Below are positions 12,788 through 23,313 of a stretch of 64,000 nucleotides of DNA, one piece after another (position 1 is the stretch's first letter; each line of letters begins with the position of its first letter). This stretch comes from Neoarius graeffei (lineage: Eukaryota > Chordata > Actinopteri > Siluriformes > Ariidae). Position numbers and translations under genes: made by a program. A model generated the notes under the pieces. The model did not search any database. It was not told where the DNA came from and worked only from the letters and a program-made list of their open reading frames with translations. Location: positions 37,921,464-37,985,463 of the forward strand of contig NC_083582.1 of assembly GCF_027579695.1 (NCBI RefSeq). The letters are read 5' to 3'.

Positions 12788-14392
12788 CAACCCCGATTCC
12801 AAAAAAGTTGGGACAAAGTACAAATTGTAAATAAAAATGGAATGCAATAATTTACAAATCTCAAAAACTGATATTGTATTCACAATAGAACATAGACAAC
12901 ATATCAAATGTCGAAAGTGAGACATTTTGAAATTTCATGCCAAATATTGGCTCATTTGAAATTTCATGACAGCAACACATCTCAAAAAAGTTGGGACAGG
13001 GGCAATAAGAGGCTGGAAAAGTTAAAGGTACAAAAAAGGAACAGCTGGAGGACCAAATTGCAACTCATTAGGTCAACTGGCAATAGGTCATTAACATGAC
13101 TGGGTATAAAAAGAGCATCTTGGAGTGGCAGCGGCTCTCAGAAGTAAAGATGGGAAGAGGATCACCAATCCCCCTAATTCTGCGCCGACAAATAGTGGAG
13201 CAATATCAGAAAGGAGTTTGACAGTGTAAAATTGCAAAGAGTTGGAACATATCATCATCTACAGTGCATAATATCATCAAAAGATTCAGAGAATCTGGAA
13301 GAATCTCTGTGCGTAAGGGTCAAGGCCGGAAAACCATACTGAGTGCCCGTGATCTTCGGGCCCTTAGACGGCACTGCATCACATACAGGCATGCTTCTGT
13401 ATTGGAAATCACAAAATGGGCTCAGGAATATTTCCAGAGAACATTATCTGTGAACACAATTCACCGTGCCATCCGCCGTTGCCAGCTAAAACTCTATAGT
13501 TCAAAGAAGAAGCCGTATCTAAACATGATCCAGAAGCACAGACGTCTTCTCTGGGCCAAGGCTCATTTAAAATGGACTGTGGCAAAGTGGAAAACTGTTC
13601 TGTGGTCAGACGAATCAAAATTTGAAGTTCTTTATGGAAATCAGGGACGCCGTGTCATTCGGACTAAAGAGGAGAAGGACGACCCAAGTTGTTATCAGCG
13701 CTCAGTTCAGAAGCCTGCATCTCTGATGGTATGGGGTTGCATTAGTGCGTGTGGCATGGGCAGCTTACACATCTGGAAAGACACCATCAATGCTGAAAGG
13801 TATATCCAGGTTCTAGAGCAACATATGCTCCCATCCAGACGACGTCTCTTTCAGGGAAGACCTTGCATTTTCCAACATGACAATGCCAAACCACATACTG
13901 CATCAATTACAGCATCATGGCTGCGTAGAAGAAGGGTCCAGGTACTGAACTGGCCAGCCTGCAGTCCAGATCTTTCACCCATAGAAAACATTTGGCGCAT
14001 CATAAAACGGAAGATACGACAAAAAAGACCTAAGACAGTTGAGCAACTAGAATCCTACATTAGACAAGAATGGGTTAACATTCCTATCCCTAAACTTGAG
14101 CAACTTGTCTCCTCAGTCCCCAGACGTTTACAGACTGTTGTAAAGAGAAAAGGGGATGTCTCACAGTGGGAAACATGGCCTTGTCCCAACTTTTTTGAGA
14201 GGTGTTGTTGTCATGAAATTTAAAATCACCTAATTTTTCTCTTTAAATGATACATTTTCTCAGTTTAAACATTTGATATGTCATCTATGTTCTATTCTGA
14301 ATAAAATATGGAATTTTGAAACTTCCACATCATTGCATTCCGTTTTTATTTACAATTTGTACTTTGTCCCAACTTTTTTGGAATCGGGGTTG
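12788..14392 (+). mobile_element. Second Tc1-like family, complete element of 1605 bp
   Basis: TA dinucleotides at 12786-12787 and 14393-14394 flank long inverted repeats (about 12788-13004 and 14172-14392) whose outer end reads caaccccgattcc. Each arm holds an outer and an inner copy of aaaaaagttgggaca, the IR/DR layout known from reconstructed fish Tc1 elements. Its sequence is unrelated to the 10873 element. It is inserted in the same minisatellite. Confidence 0.95.
13150..14223 (+). pseudogene. Tc1-like transposase with a single nonsense codon
   Basis: The frame starts at ATG 13150 (MGRGSPIPLILRRQIVEQYQ) and would give 357 residues. One TGA at 13219-13221 (codon 24) interrupts it; downstream the frame is open to the stop at 14221-14223. 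Visible landmarks are the helix-turn-helix segment ([16 protein letters not shown]), a GRKT linker, and the DDE domain with [19 protein letters not shown] and [11 protein letters not shown], so all three catalytic acidic residues (D, D, E) are intact. This is the best-preserved transposase in the window. A shorter protein could in principle start downstream of the stop but would lack the first DNA-binding helix bundle. Confidence 0.93.
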
Positions 14393-14394
14393 TA

Positions 14395-14613
14395 TATGCT
14401 ACAGCATGTTTTTATTTTATGTCCATATGCTATGTGTACTTTGTGTCTATATGCTGTGTGTCTATTTTGTTTCTATATGCTGTGTGTTTTATTTGTTTCT
14501 ATATGCAGTGTGTTTTATTTGTTTCTATGTACTGTATGTTTAATTTGTGTCTATATGCTGTGTGTTTTTGTTTCTAAATGCTGTGTTTAATTTGTTTCTA
14601 TATGCTGTGTGTT
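14395..14613 (+). repeat. Minisatellite A/B, degenerate segment
   Basis: Diverged units (tttctatatgctgtgtg) resume directly after the Tc1 element and run up to the SINE. Confidence 0.88.
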
Positions 14614-14989
14614 GGGCGGCACAGTGGTGTAGTGGTTAGCGCTGTCGCCTCACAGCAAGACGGTCCGGGTTCGAGCCCCGTGGCCGGCGAGGGCCTTTCT
14701 GTGCGGAGTTTGCATGTTCTCCCCGTGTCCGCATGGGTTTCCTCCGGGTGCTCCGGTTTCCCCCACAGTCCAAAGACATGCAGGTTAGGTTAACTGGTGA
14801 CTCTAAATTGACCGTAGGTGTGAATGTGAGTGTGAATGGTTGTCTGTGTCTATGTGTCAGCCCTGTGATGACCTGGCGACTTGTCCAGGGTGTACCCCGC
14901 CTTTCGCCCGTAGTCAGCTGGGATAGGCTCCAGCTTGCCTGCGACCCTGTAGAACAGGATAAAGCGGCTAGAGATAATGAGATGAGATG
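14614..14989 (+). mobile_element. tRNA-derived SINE, copy 1
   Basis: The head gggcggcac is followed by an A-box-like tggtgtagtggttagcgct and a B-box-like ggttcgagccc, the internal promoter of a tRNA-type SINE. The body of about 280 bp ends in aagcggctagagataatgag and a gatgagat tail. Three more copies occur at 41253, 44615 and 51772. It is inserted in the minisatellite. Confidence 0.9.
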
Positions 14990-15113
14990 CTGTGTTTATT
15001 GTGTGTCTATATGCTGTGTGTTTATATTTTGTTCCCATGTGCGTGTTTCTATATGCTATGTTTAATTTGTTTCTATATGCTGTTTTTGTTTCTATGTGCT
15101 GTGTTTTTGTTTC
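14990..15113 (+). repeat. Minisatellite A/B, short segment
   Basis: A few diverged units lie between the SINE and the next Tc1-like element. Confidence 0.85.
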
Positions 15114-15425
15114 TATGGTGGTGCTTGAAAGTTTGTGAACCCTTTAGAATTTCCTATATTTCTGCATAAATATGACCTAAAACATCATCAGATTTTCACA
15201 CAAGTCCTAAAAGTAGATAAAGAGAACCCAGTTAAACAAATGAGACAAAAATATTATACTTGGTCATTTATTTATTGAGGAAAATGATCCAATATTACAT
15301 ATCTGTGAGTGGCAAAAGTATGTGAACCTCTAGGATTAGCAGTTAATTTGAAGGTGAAATTAGAGTCAGGTGTTTTCAATCAATGGGATGACAATCAGGT
15401 GTGAGTGGGCACCCTGTTTTATTTA

Positions 15426-16124
15426 GGTGGGGTTTACATTAGACCGTATCAGCGGATCATCAGATTAACGTTTTTAAAACGATTAGTGTGCACACAGCAA
15501 CACCAATACACGATTCGCGTGCACACAGCAACGCCAATACACGGATACGCTCGGCTCCGCAGGCATCCTGCGCTCCAAATCACTCCGCCCTGAACAGTAA
15601 GTGCCCTCTGGTGGGTGCGCACTCCGGCCCTGCGCAGCTCACAGAGCGTGCGAGTGAAGTGCACAAGCAGTGATTCGGGACTGAGCCGCTGTGTGTGTGA
15701 TCCCAGCGCAGATCACTTACCACTTGCAAGTGGAAGGATGGCAAGCCTAAAGACAATCATAACTACACAATGGGCAGTATTTGCATCAGTATTTGCAGTA
15801 TTTTCATGCTTTTATACTCTTTAATGAAAGGTGATACAAGGCGGAAGTCCGCGCCGTTTTTCAGCAGTCGCGTCACATGACCAACGCCAGCGAATCAGGA
15901 AGGTGGATGTCAGAGACGTTGTCCAATGACGACACCAGCTAGAGCTCAGCACAGCGTATCTGCGTATTCTCAATGTTTACACAGCACCGGACCAGACACG
16001 ATCTGGATTGAATACGTGGACCCTGGTGGATTCCCGTTTCCCGGCGTTTCCAGGCGTTTTAAAGTAAACGGACAGTGCATCCGCGAAGAAAACGAGACAG
16101 ATACGGTCTAATGTAAACTTGGCC
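15426..16124. mobile_element. PIF/Harbinger-like MITE nested in the Tc1 element
   Basis: Comparison with the uninterrupted 10873 copy locates the insertion. The flanks are TTA (15423-15425) and TCA (16125-16127), fitting a 3-bp target duplication with one change. Ends are GG + 4 variable bases + a 19-bp shared arm beginning gtttacattagacc. An internal tandem of two 29-bp units (gtgcacacagcaac...) lies near 15487-15545. No transposase frame is seen. Confidence 0.7.
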
Positions 16125-16184
16125 TCAAAGAACAGGGATCTATCAAAGTCTGTTCTTCACAACACATGTTTGTGGAAGTGTATC

Positions 16185-17214
16185 ATGGCACGAACAAAGG
16201 AGATTTCTGAGGACCTCAGAAAAAGCGTTGTTGATGCTCATCAGGCTGGAAAAGGTTACAAAACCATCTCTAAAGAGTTTGGACTCCACCAGTCCACAGT
16301 CAGACAGATTGTGTACAAATGGAGGAAATTCAAGACCATTGTTACCCTCCCCAGAAGTGGTCGACCAACAAAGATCACTCCAAGAACAAGGCGTGTAATA
16401 GTCGGTGAAGTCACAAAGGAACCCAGGGTAACTTCTAAGCAACTGAAGGTCTCTCTCACCTTGGCTAATGTTAATGTTCATGAGTCCACTATCAGGAGAA
16501 CACTGAACAACAATGGTGTGCATGGCAGGGTTGCAAGGAGAAAGCCACTGCTCTCCAAAAAGAACATTGCTGCTCGTCTGCAGTTTGCTAAAGATCACGT
16601 GGACAAGCCAGAAGGTTATTGGAAAAATGTTTTGTGGACGGATGAGACCAAAATGGAACTTTTGGTTTAAATGAGAAGCGTTATGTTTGGAGAAAGGAAA
16701 ACACTGCATTCCAGCATAAGAACCTTATCCCATCTGTGAAACATGGTGGTGTGAACCATGTGAAGTCATGGTTCGGGCCTGTTTTGCTGCATCTGGGCCA
16801 GGACAGCTTGCCACCATTGAAGGAACAATGAATTCTGAATTATACCAGCGAATTCATAAGGAAAATGTCAGGACATCTGTCCATGAGCTGAATCTCAAGA
16901 GAAGGTGGGTCATGCAGCAAAACAACGACCCTAAGCACACAAGTCGTTCTACCAAAGAATGGTTAAAGAAGAATAAAGTTAATGTTTTGGAATGGCCAAG
17001 TCAAAGTCCTGACCTTAATCCAATCTAAATGTTGTGGAAGGACCTGAAGCGAGCAGTTCATGTGAGGAAACCCACCAACATCCCAGAGTTGAAGCTGTTC
17101 TGTACGGAGGAACGAGCTAAAATTCCTCCAAGCCGGTGTGCAGGACTGATCAACAGTTACCGCAAACGTTTAGTTGCAGTTATTGCTGCACAAGGGGGTC
17201 ACACCAGATACTGA
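16185..17214 (+). pseudogene. Tc1-like transposase, frameshifted
   Basis: The frame opens at ATG 16185 (MARTKEISEDLRKSVVDAHQ) and is intact through the DNA-binding half and the first catalytic aspartate (LWTDETK). A one-base loss near 16663 (gaacttttgg) then truncates it at 16668-16670. A second rearrangement at about 16750, where family members read KHGGGSIMVW, changes frame again. The C-terminal part resumes at 16768 with NNDPKHTS. At 17026-17028 the codon for the catalytic glutamate is TAA (NPI-stop-MLW), one base change from GAA. The remainder is open to 17214. Confidence 0.92.
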
Positions 17215-17436
17215 AAGCAAAGGTTCACATACTTTTGCCACTCACAGATATGTAATATTGGATCATTTTCCTCAATAAATAAATGACCGAGTATAATATT
17301 TTTGTCTCATTTGTTTAACTGGGTTCTCTTTATCTACTTTTAGGACTTGTGTGAAAATCTGATGTTGTTTTAGGTCATATTTATGCAGAAATATAGACAA
17401 TTCTAAAGGGTTCACAAACTTTCAAGCACCACTGTA

Positions 17437-17652
17437 TATGCTGTGTGTACTTTGTTTATTTTGTGTCTTTGTGCTGTCTGTTTTTGTTTCTATATTCTGC
17501 GGCATTTTTTGTTTCTGTACACTGTGTGTTTTGTGTCTATATGCTGTGTTTTTTTTCTTCTTCTATACACACGGGGGTTATTTTGTGTCTATGTGCTGTT
17601 TTGTTTTTTTTGTTTCTGTACACTCTGTTTTTGTGTCTATATTTTGTGTGTT
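17437..17652 (+). repeat. Minisatellite A/B, decayed right edge of the array
   Basis: Weak units (tttctgtacactgtgtg, tctatatgctgtg) fade out by about 17652, marking the end of the block. Confidence 0.75.
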
Positions 17653-18085
17653 ATAACAGTCTAAGGCTCTTGGGAAATGAACAAATGGTAGACATGTTTT
17701 ACAGTTGAACGTGCATTTTATTTCTCTTCAACTTAATTTTGCAGTGACTTCATTCCGCCCTACACGTCCACGGACACACACACTTATGGTGCTGGATTGC
17801 TCAGCTTTCTTTTTCTGGTTACTGGCTTCTCTCTGTAAGAACATATGAGACATAAATAAATTGCAGTCATCAAACATCGGTGAAACTCATGACTTGTTAT
17901 GTACCTGCCGGGTCTACCTGACTCCTCGCCACCCACAGCTGACAGTTGAACATGGACGCACTGCCACATACCCCCACCGTCCGACTCCGGCCTGGGAGCC
18001 GCCCGCCCTGCAGCTGACTCCCCCTCGGCAGGAGAGGTAATCCGCCACCACCATCTGTACGCCTGACCTATGGACCACCTCGAAC
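17653..18085. other. Intergenic, nothing recognised
   Basis: No repeat ends or conserved coding pattern could be recognised. A 61-codon minus ORF at 17784-17969 has no family resemblance. Confidence 0.5.
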
Positions 18086-18970
18086 TTAAAGGTTCTGACT
18101 GCTAAGTTGAATTCTGGGTAAAATGTTCTATTTTTATCGCTGTTGGAGTTTTGCGATGTTTCGCTGCTGGATGCACCGTGTATCCTGTGTGTAAATGTTT
18201 CCCTGAGATAAAATCCATCCTACGTTTTACGATTCCGGAGATTGCCGAAGCAAGTGAGCAACAAGATCACGTGACCAATGTGGAGTGTGTCTGACCTACT
18301 TGTAACCAAACAAGTTGGCGTGGGCAAACATGGCGGACTCGGCTCTCCCTCCAGCTAAAAGCCGGCGGAAAAGAAAAGGAAATCCTGCCTAGCGAGTGCA
18401 ACTACAAGGCAGAGCAAGGTTAGATGATGTGCCATTTTTCTGGACAGATAAGTAAATCATTCTAGCTAGCGCTTGGCTATCTTAGCTTTAGAATGCATGA
18501 GCTCGACTCCACGGTAGTGAGTATGGAGTTATTATACACCTAATGTTTTGATCTTGCACAGAAAGAAACAATAACACAAAAGCAGTAACAGAGAACAGAT
18601 ATATTCATCTTTTGTTTCACAGATCTGTTTGTGAATGTCAACCACAAATTACATCCCTGCAACTCAAAACTCTCCGTGGTCGATGCAGAGTCACGATGTT
18701 TTCCGCACGTCGCCATCTTGGTGTGACGCAGTTCCGTGGTTATGCTAATTAGTTAAAGCTCCACGCGTTCGGCGGTTTCTGTAAGGCCGTACTGTTTACC
18801 TCAAGAAGGAGGAAAACAGTCCCAAAACGGAGAAAAGCGACTCTCAGGATATCAGAATGATCGCATCTCATGCACATGATATTGTTCTTGCGAGACATAG
18901 GAAAATACCATGCACAATAACAAAAAACATAATTGAAAATGTCAGGTAGCTTTGCAGTCAGTGCTTTTAA
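18086..18970. mobile_element. Kolobok-like (TTAA) element, decayed
   Basis: TTAA at 18086-18089 and 18967-18970 flank imperfect inverted ends sharing ctgactgc.aag. One frame near 18147-18280 reads RCFAAGCTVYPVCKCFPEI, which recalls the start of a THAP zinc finger (C-x4-C, FP), but it is decayed and lacks the rest of the domain. TTAA duplications together with THAP sequences are characteristic of Kolobok elements. Confidence 0.45.
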
Positions 18971-19685
18971 AGGGCTGAAGAGCCAGGTACCAACGAGTGA
19001 CCTGTTGTTTTACTGGTAAAGGGAGGGTGTACAAAATATTAAACGCAGGGTTGCCGATAATAGTTGTGCGTGTGGTTTTTGTTGAAAATATTTATTTCTT
19101 GATGAGGGATTTGTTTTCCTCTGAATAAATTTATTTCAATTACAGGTTGGATTTTCCTCTTTTTTTTCAATGTGAGATGAAGCAACTTCACCAGAAGGTG
19201 GATTTTTTTCTAACCCTTTTTACTAATCTTTACAAAGAGGGGTGTCAGTCCTGTGCGCTATGGCGCGGCCCGGGCTGTGTGCGCATTGAGCGGACTCCAG
19301 CACGCGTACCGTTAACGATGAGCAACTGAACTTAATTAAGGAGCTATATGTGCACCAAGTTAAGGACTGTTCCGATGCAGTATCAGTGCGAAGTATTACG
19401 CTACGTCAGTACGCATTACCGAGCCTTACTACCCATGTAGTAACTAGTCTAGTTTTTCCCCCTGAGAATGAATTACTTTTGGTAAGTTAAAAAAACCCTG
19501 ATGTCTTTGTTTCTTTCAAAACGATTTGCACATCCAAAAATGCAGCGAAACCTTCCCATACCGATCAGTAATAACTAACTCAGCTGAATGAAGCACGACA
19601 AGCTGCTTCCTGTCATGGCGGCGTAGTTGTCGTTGCTATAGGGGTCACGTGATTGTGCAAAGTCTCTCCATAAAAATAATTATAG
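18971..19685. other. Intergenic, nothing recognised
   Basis: AT-rich DNA without a supportable gene. A 60-codon plus ORF at 19147-19329 shows no recognisable domain. Confidence 0.5.
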
Positions 19686-20810
19686 AGCGGTGGCTACAAT
19701 TATTGACAGTCCATAATTATTAACACCTTTTCAGATTTACCAATAAACAATTTTACAAAGGCGAGTTTCAATTACAACAATTATTATTATAGTGATAATA
19801 ATTGTGATCACTTAATCAACCGGAAGACCCGCCTCGCCCTTTGATCTTGTCGTCTGATGACACAGCTCGTTACCTGAAATGGAATTTTTTTAGCACGATC
19901 AGTAATTTGATGAAAACCCGGACATTATCATCGCAGGTAAGCATGGTGGAAAGATTATGGACATGTTTTTACTGATCAAATTCACCGATATTTCATGATC
20001 TCCTTGTCAAAATCTACTTTTTCTTACTCTTTCATTTGACAGTCGCCATTTTGTATCTAAACATGTGTTTGAGAAGTCACGTGAGGTGTCGATAATAGTG
20101 ATCACTTTCACCGGTGTCCACCATTATCGACACGCTGTGGAATTAAGGGACATTTACAACTGTTATGGATCGAGCTTTGTGTAACATTGTTGAAGTAGAT
20201 GAAGTACTTTTTTTTTTAAAAAATGCTGCGATTTATAATTTTTTTCTGATTCATAACAGAATGGAATGTTTATAGAGTATTTGGAATCCTATTGCGATAA
20301 ATAGAATTAGACCAGAATTTAATTCCAAGCATATAAAAAATTACATGCTTGAAATATTCAGATTTTTCTGTTCCACTCAAATTTTTTTTTTGCAGTTTGT
20401 TGTAAATATCTACCACATATTACAATAATCAGTAGACATTTTATATTTTGGTTCGAGGAATGACATGCGACCTTTGACCTGGATTTTCATGTGGTTACAA
20501 TGTCAATCGCCTGCTGACATTTATTGGTAAACTACAAAACCAGAAATTAGTACAAAACAACAATGAATGATTAACAAAATGCGAGCTACGAAAATACTTA
20601 GAAAGTGGAACAAAAAGATTTTCTGACACACGTTAAAAAGTCAGTGCGTTTGTTAACAAGCATTAGAATTACTTTCTCATTTATGTAAACACCGACATTG
20701 ATATATTTATATCAAAGACATTTTCGACTAAATATAAGTCTATGTAAGGCAATTTTTAAATAAAAACTCTTGTTAATACCACATATCGATTATTATTTTT
20801 TAATAAATAG

Positions 20811-21984
20811 TCATCTGGGAGTCGATAACTGTGGACAAATGTGTCGATAACTGTGGACAAAGGTATCGATAATTGTGGAACGGTGTCGACAACTGTGGAC
20901 AAAGATGACAACAACTGTGGACAAAGTTGTTGATAATTGTGGAACGGTGTCGACAACTGTGAACAAAGGTGTCGATAATTGTGGAATGGTGTCGATAACT
21001 GTGGACAAAGGTGTCGATAACTGGACAAAGGTGTCGATAATTGTGGAATGGTGTCGATAACTGGACAAATGTGTCGAATTGTGGACAAATGTGTCGAATT
21101 GTGGACAAAGGTGTTGATAATTGTGGACAAAGGTGTTAATAATTGTGGAACGGTGTCGATAATTGTGGACAAATGTGTCTAACTGTGGACAAATGTGTCG
21201 ACAACTGTGGACAAAGGTGTCGACAACTGTGGACAAAGGTGTCGACAACTGTGGACAAAGGTGTCGACAACTGTGGACAAATGTGTCGACAACTGTGGAC
21301 AAATGTGTCGACAACTGTGGACAAAGGTGTCGATAACTGTGGACAAAGGTGTCGATAACTGTGGACAAAGGTGTCGATAATTGTGGAATGGTGTCGATAA
21401 CTGGACAAATGTGTCGAATTGTGGACAAATGTGTCGAATTGTGGACAAATGTGTCGAATTGTGGACAAAGGTGTTGATAATTGTGGACAAAGGTGTTAAT
21501 AATTGTGGAACGGTGTCGATAATTGTGGACAAATGTGTCTAACTGTGGACAAATGTGTCGACAACTGTGGACAAAGGTGTCGACAACTGTGGACAAAGGT
21601 GTCGACAACTGTGGACAAAGGTGTCGACAACTGTGGACAAAGGTGTCGACAACTGTGGACAAAGGTGTCGATAACTGTGGACAAAGGTGTCGATAACTGT
21701 GGACAAAGGTGTCGACAACTGTGGAACGGTGTCGATAACTGTGGACAAAGGTGTCTAATTATGGAATGGTGTCGATAACTGTGGACAGGTGTCGATAACT
21801 TTGGACAAAGGTGTCGACAACTGTGGACAAAGGTGTCGACAACTGTGGAACGGTGTTGACAACTGTGGACAAAGGTGTTGACAACTGTGGACAAATGTGT
21901 CTAATTGTGGAACGGTGTCGACAACTGTGGACAAAGGTGTCGATAACTGTGGACAAAGGTGTCGATAATTGTGGAACAGTGTTG
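20811..21984 (+). repeat. 22-bp minisatellite (gtcgataactgtgg core)
   Basis: Tandem 22-bp units of gtcgacaactgtggacaaag + gt, with a 20-bp variant ending ggaacggt, give about 54 copies by length. A 360-bp block is duplicated (21060-21280 recurs at 21401-21640 with one extra unit). Both strands stay open in several frames because the unit lacks stops and 22 is not a multiple of 3. These ORFs are artefacts. Confidence 0.96.
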
Positions 21985-22227
21985 ATAACAGTGCTTTGTA
22001 CTACTGCTATTTTGTACATTGTTTGATTTTAGAGTGTATTTTATCTATTATCTATATTTATAAATATATATATTGTTTTTCTTAATATAATTTTTTTTTG
22101 TTTGTGTGTGTGTGTAATTATCTGTTTTTTTACAAGTAAGGTGAGAGAGAAACGGCATTTCGATTCTCCTATAAGTCCTGGATATACGTATAGTGAATTG
22201 ACAGTAAAAATCTTTGAGTCTTGAATC
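21985..22227 (+). mobile_element. Possible LINE 3' tail inserted in the minisatellite
   Basis: This non-repeat segment interrupts the 22-bp array. Its right end (agtaaaaatctttgagtcttgaatctttga) resembles the TTGAATC-rich tails of fish non-LTR retrotransposons. GATAAC occurs on both sides but is also part of the array unit, so a target duplication cannot be proved. Confidence 0.35.
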
Positions 22228-22314
22228 TTTGATAACTGTGGACAAAGGTGTTGATAATTGTGGAACGGTGTCGATAACTGTGGACAAAGGTGTCGATAAT
22301 TGTGGAACGGTGTC
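22228..22314 (+). repeat. 22-bp minisatellite, remaining four units
   Basis: Units identical in type to 20811-21984 resume after the insertion and stop just before cacgtgatctg. Confidence 0.93.
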
Positions 22315-22469
22315 ACGTGATCTGATACGCCAAGTAATTGGACTGAATCAACTTATTTTTTTCAGTGGAAGTTTGAGTAATTATTCATGCAGTTTACATA
22401 TTGAAAATCTTTCCGACTTTTGCAACGGCCAAAAGATCGTTAAAGTGTCGATAATTATAGCCGTTGCTC

Positions 22470-22736
22470 AAGGAGTAAAAGAGCCGCTAAAAAAATGATC
22501 AGAGACTGAAATGGAAAAGGGGAAAAATAACAGTGGAGGAGAGCACTGTAAAATATGTAAGGAATGTGGAGAAAGGTTGAGAAAATAAGAGGAGGTAATG
22601 AAAGGAAAAATAGTCAGGAAATACTTTTTTCGGGGCAAATTTGCTCGGATACGGCGGTTTAACACACACGCACACACCAGAGCCACGCGATGGGAGTGGT
22701 AATATGGCGGCTAGACGGCTTCACTCGTCTCCACAG
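22470..22736. other. Intergenic, upstream of the promoter
   Basis: Purine-rich DNA (gaaatggaaaaggggaaaaat and similar) with no gene or repeat recognised. Confidence 0.45.
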
Positions 22737-23281
22737 CGCGGATTGGACAATGACCTCTCCAGGTAATTTACATAGCGCTCAGTGACGTGTGATAAATAAA
22801 GGCTGCTGCTGCGTCTTCTGAGAAATTCGAACTGGGTTTTTTTGATAAGCACGGATTTCAACCAATCGCGTTCCGATATTTGGGTCAATATAACATCTCG
22901 ACCAATCCCTTCACGCCAGGGGTGGGGTTTAGTAAATCAAATGTTTCTGAAGCCAACACGCGCACCTTGTTGTGCGAGCTGCTCCGCCCAGATCCATCAG
23001 TGTCGGTTAGGTCTCGGCTCCGGAGGAGCGGGTTCGGGGTTCCGGAAACAGGCCGAGTTTATTTCCACAGGTTCGCTGAAGCGCTTCAGCTGCTCATATA
23101 ATGTCGGTTTTAAGGCAGTGTGTCACGGGAGTTGAACCTTAACTTTTGCAATAGAAGTTTAAACCGCGGTACGGTACGTGCTACGAGCTAACAGCTAGCC
23201 TCGCTAGCCTGTGGTGTGTCCGGGTCTGAGCTCCTCTCATCTGCCTTCTCATGCCCTGCTGCTGCTGCGGCCTGACGGAAC
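22737..23281 (+). promoter_or_regulatory. Putative promoter and 5' untranslated region of the REEP gene
   Basis: The stretch just upstream of exon 1 is rich in CpG relative to its surroundings. It contains an inverted CCAAT (gattgg, 22741), two direct ones (accaatcgcg near 22860, accaatccc near 22898), a CRE-like gtgacgtg near 22781, a TATA-like gataaataaagg near 22790 and a GC box (ctccgccc) near 22982. The transcription start is not determined. Several short upstream ORFs exist. The ATG at 23282 has A at -3 and G at +4, a strong vertebrate context. Confidence 0.55.
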
Positions 23282-23313
23282 ATGGTGTCGTGGATCATAT
23301 CGAGGGTCGTGGT
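23282..23313 (+). CDS. reep2: REEP2-like ER membrane-shaping protein, coding exon 1
   Basis: The exon encodes MVSWIISRVV plus two bases of the next valine and ends at a consensus donor (gt|gtaagt, intron from 23314). The MVSWIISR start is the hallmark of REEP1/REEP2; REEP3 and REEP4 have methionine at position 5. Joined in frame to exon 2 (phase 2 junction) it gives the continuous REEP N-terminus. REEP proteins belong to the TB2/DP1/HVA22 family; they insert hydrophobic hairpins into the ER membrane, shape tubules and, for REEP1-4, bind microtubules. Human REEP2 is linked to hereditary spastic paraplegia. Only residues 1-11 come from this exon. The identification rests on both exons together, since 32 nt alone would be weak evidence. 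Confidence 0.88.

Larger units (their letters stand above)
15116..17434 (+). mobile_element. Tc1-like transposon of the 10873 family, with nested insertion
   Basis: The ends match the 10873 element (start mutated to tggtggtgctt, end caagcaccactg) and TA lies at 15114-15115 and 17435-17436. Its length of 2319 bp is the family length plus a 0.7-kb nested element at 15426-16124. The transposase frame is on the plus strand. Confidence 0.93.
19686..22469. mobile_element. Inverted-repeat-bounded element carrying a 22-bp minisatellite
   Basis: The left end (gagcggtggctacaattattgaca at 19686, quoted in part) and the reverse complement of the right end (22445-22469) agree at about 18 of 23 positions. 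Related motifs recur inside, for example gtgtcgataatagtg at 20087 and its inverted partner near 20130. The interior from 20811 to 22314 is mostly tandem repeat. Target duplications could not be fixed, so the class is unknown. Confidence 0.5.

Noticed and set aside
14640-14685. A standalone tRNA gene, suggested by A- and B-box-like sequences.
   Set aside because: The boxes are the head of a SINE present four times with a common 280-bp body and tail. No intact tRNA cloverleaf was recognised.
20756-22316. ORFs on both strands with DTFVHSC / VDNCGQRC repeats.
   Set aside because: They derive from the 22-bp minisatellite. Open frames on both strands and in several phases show they are repeat artefacts.
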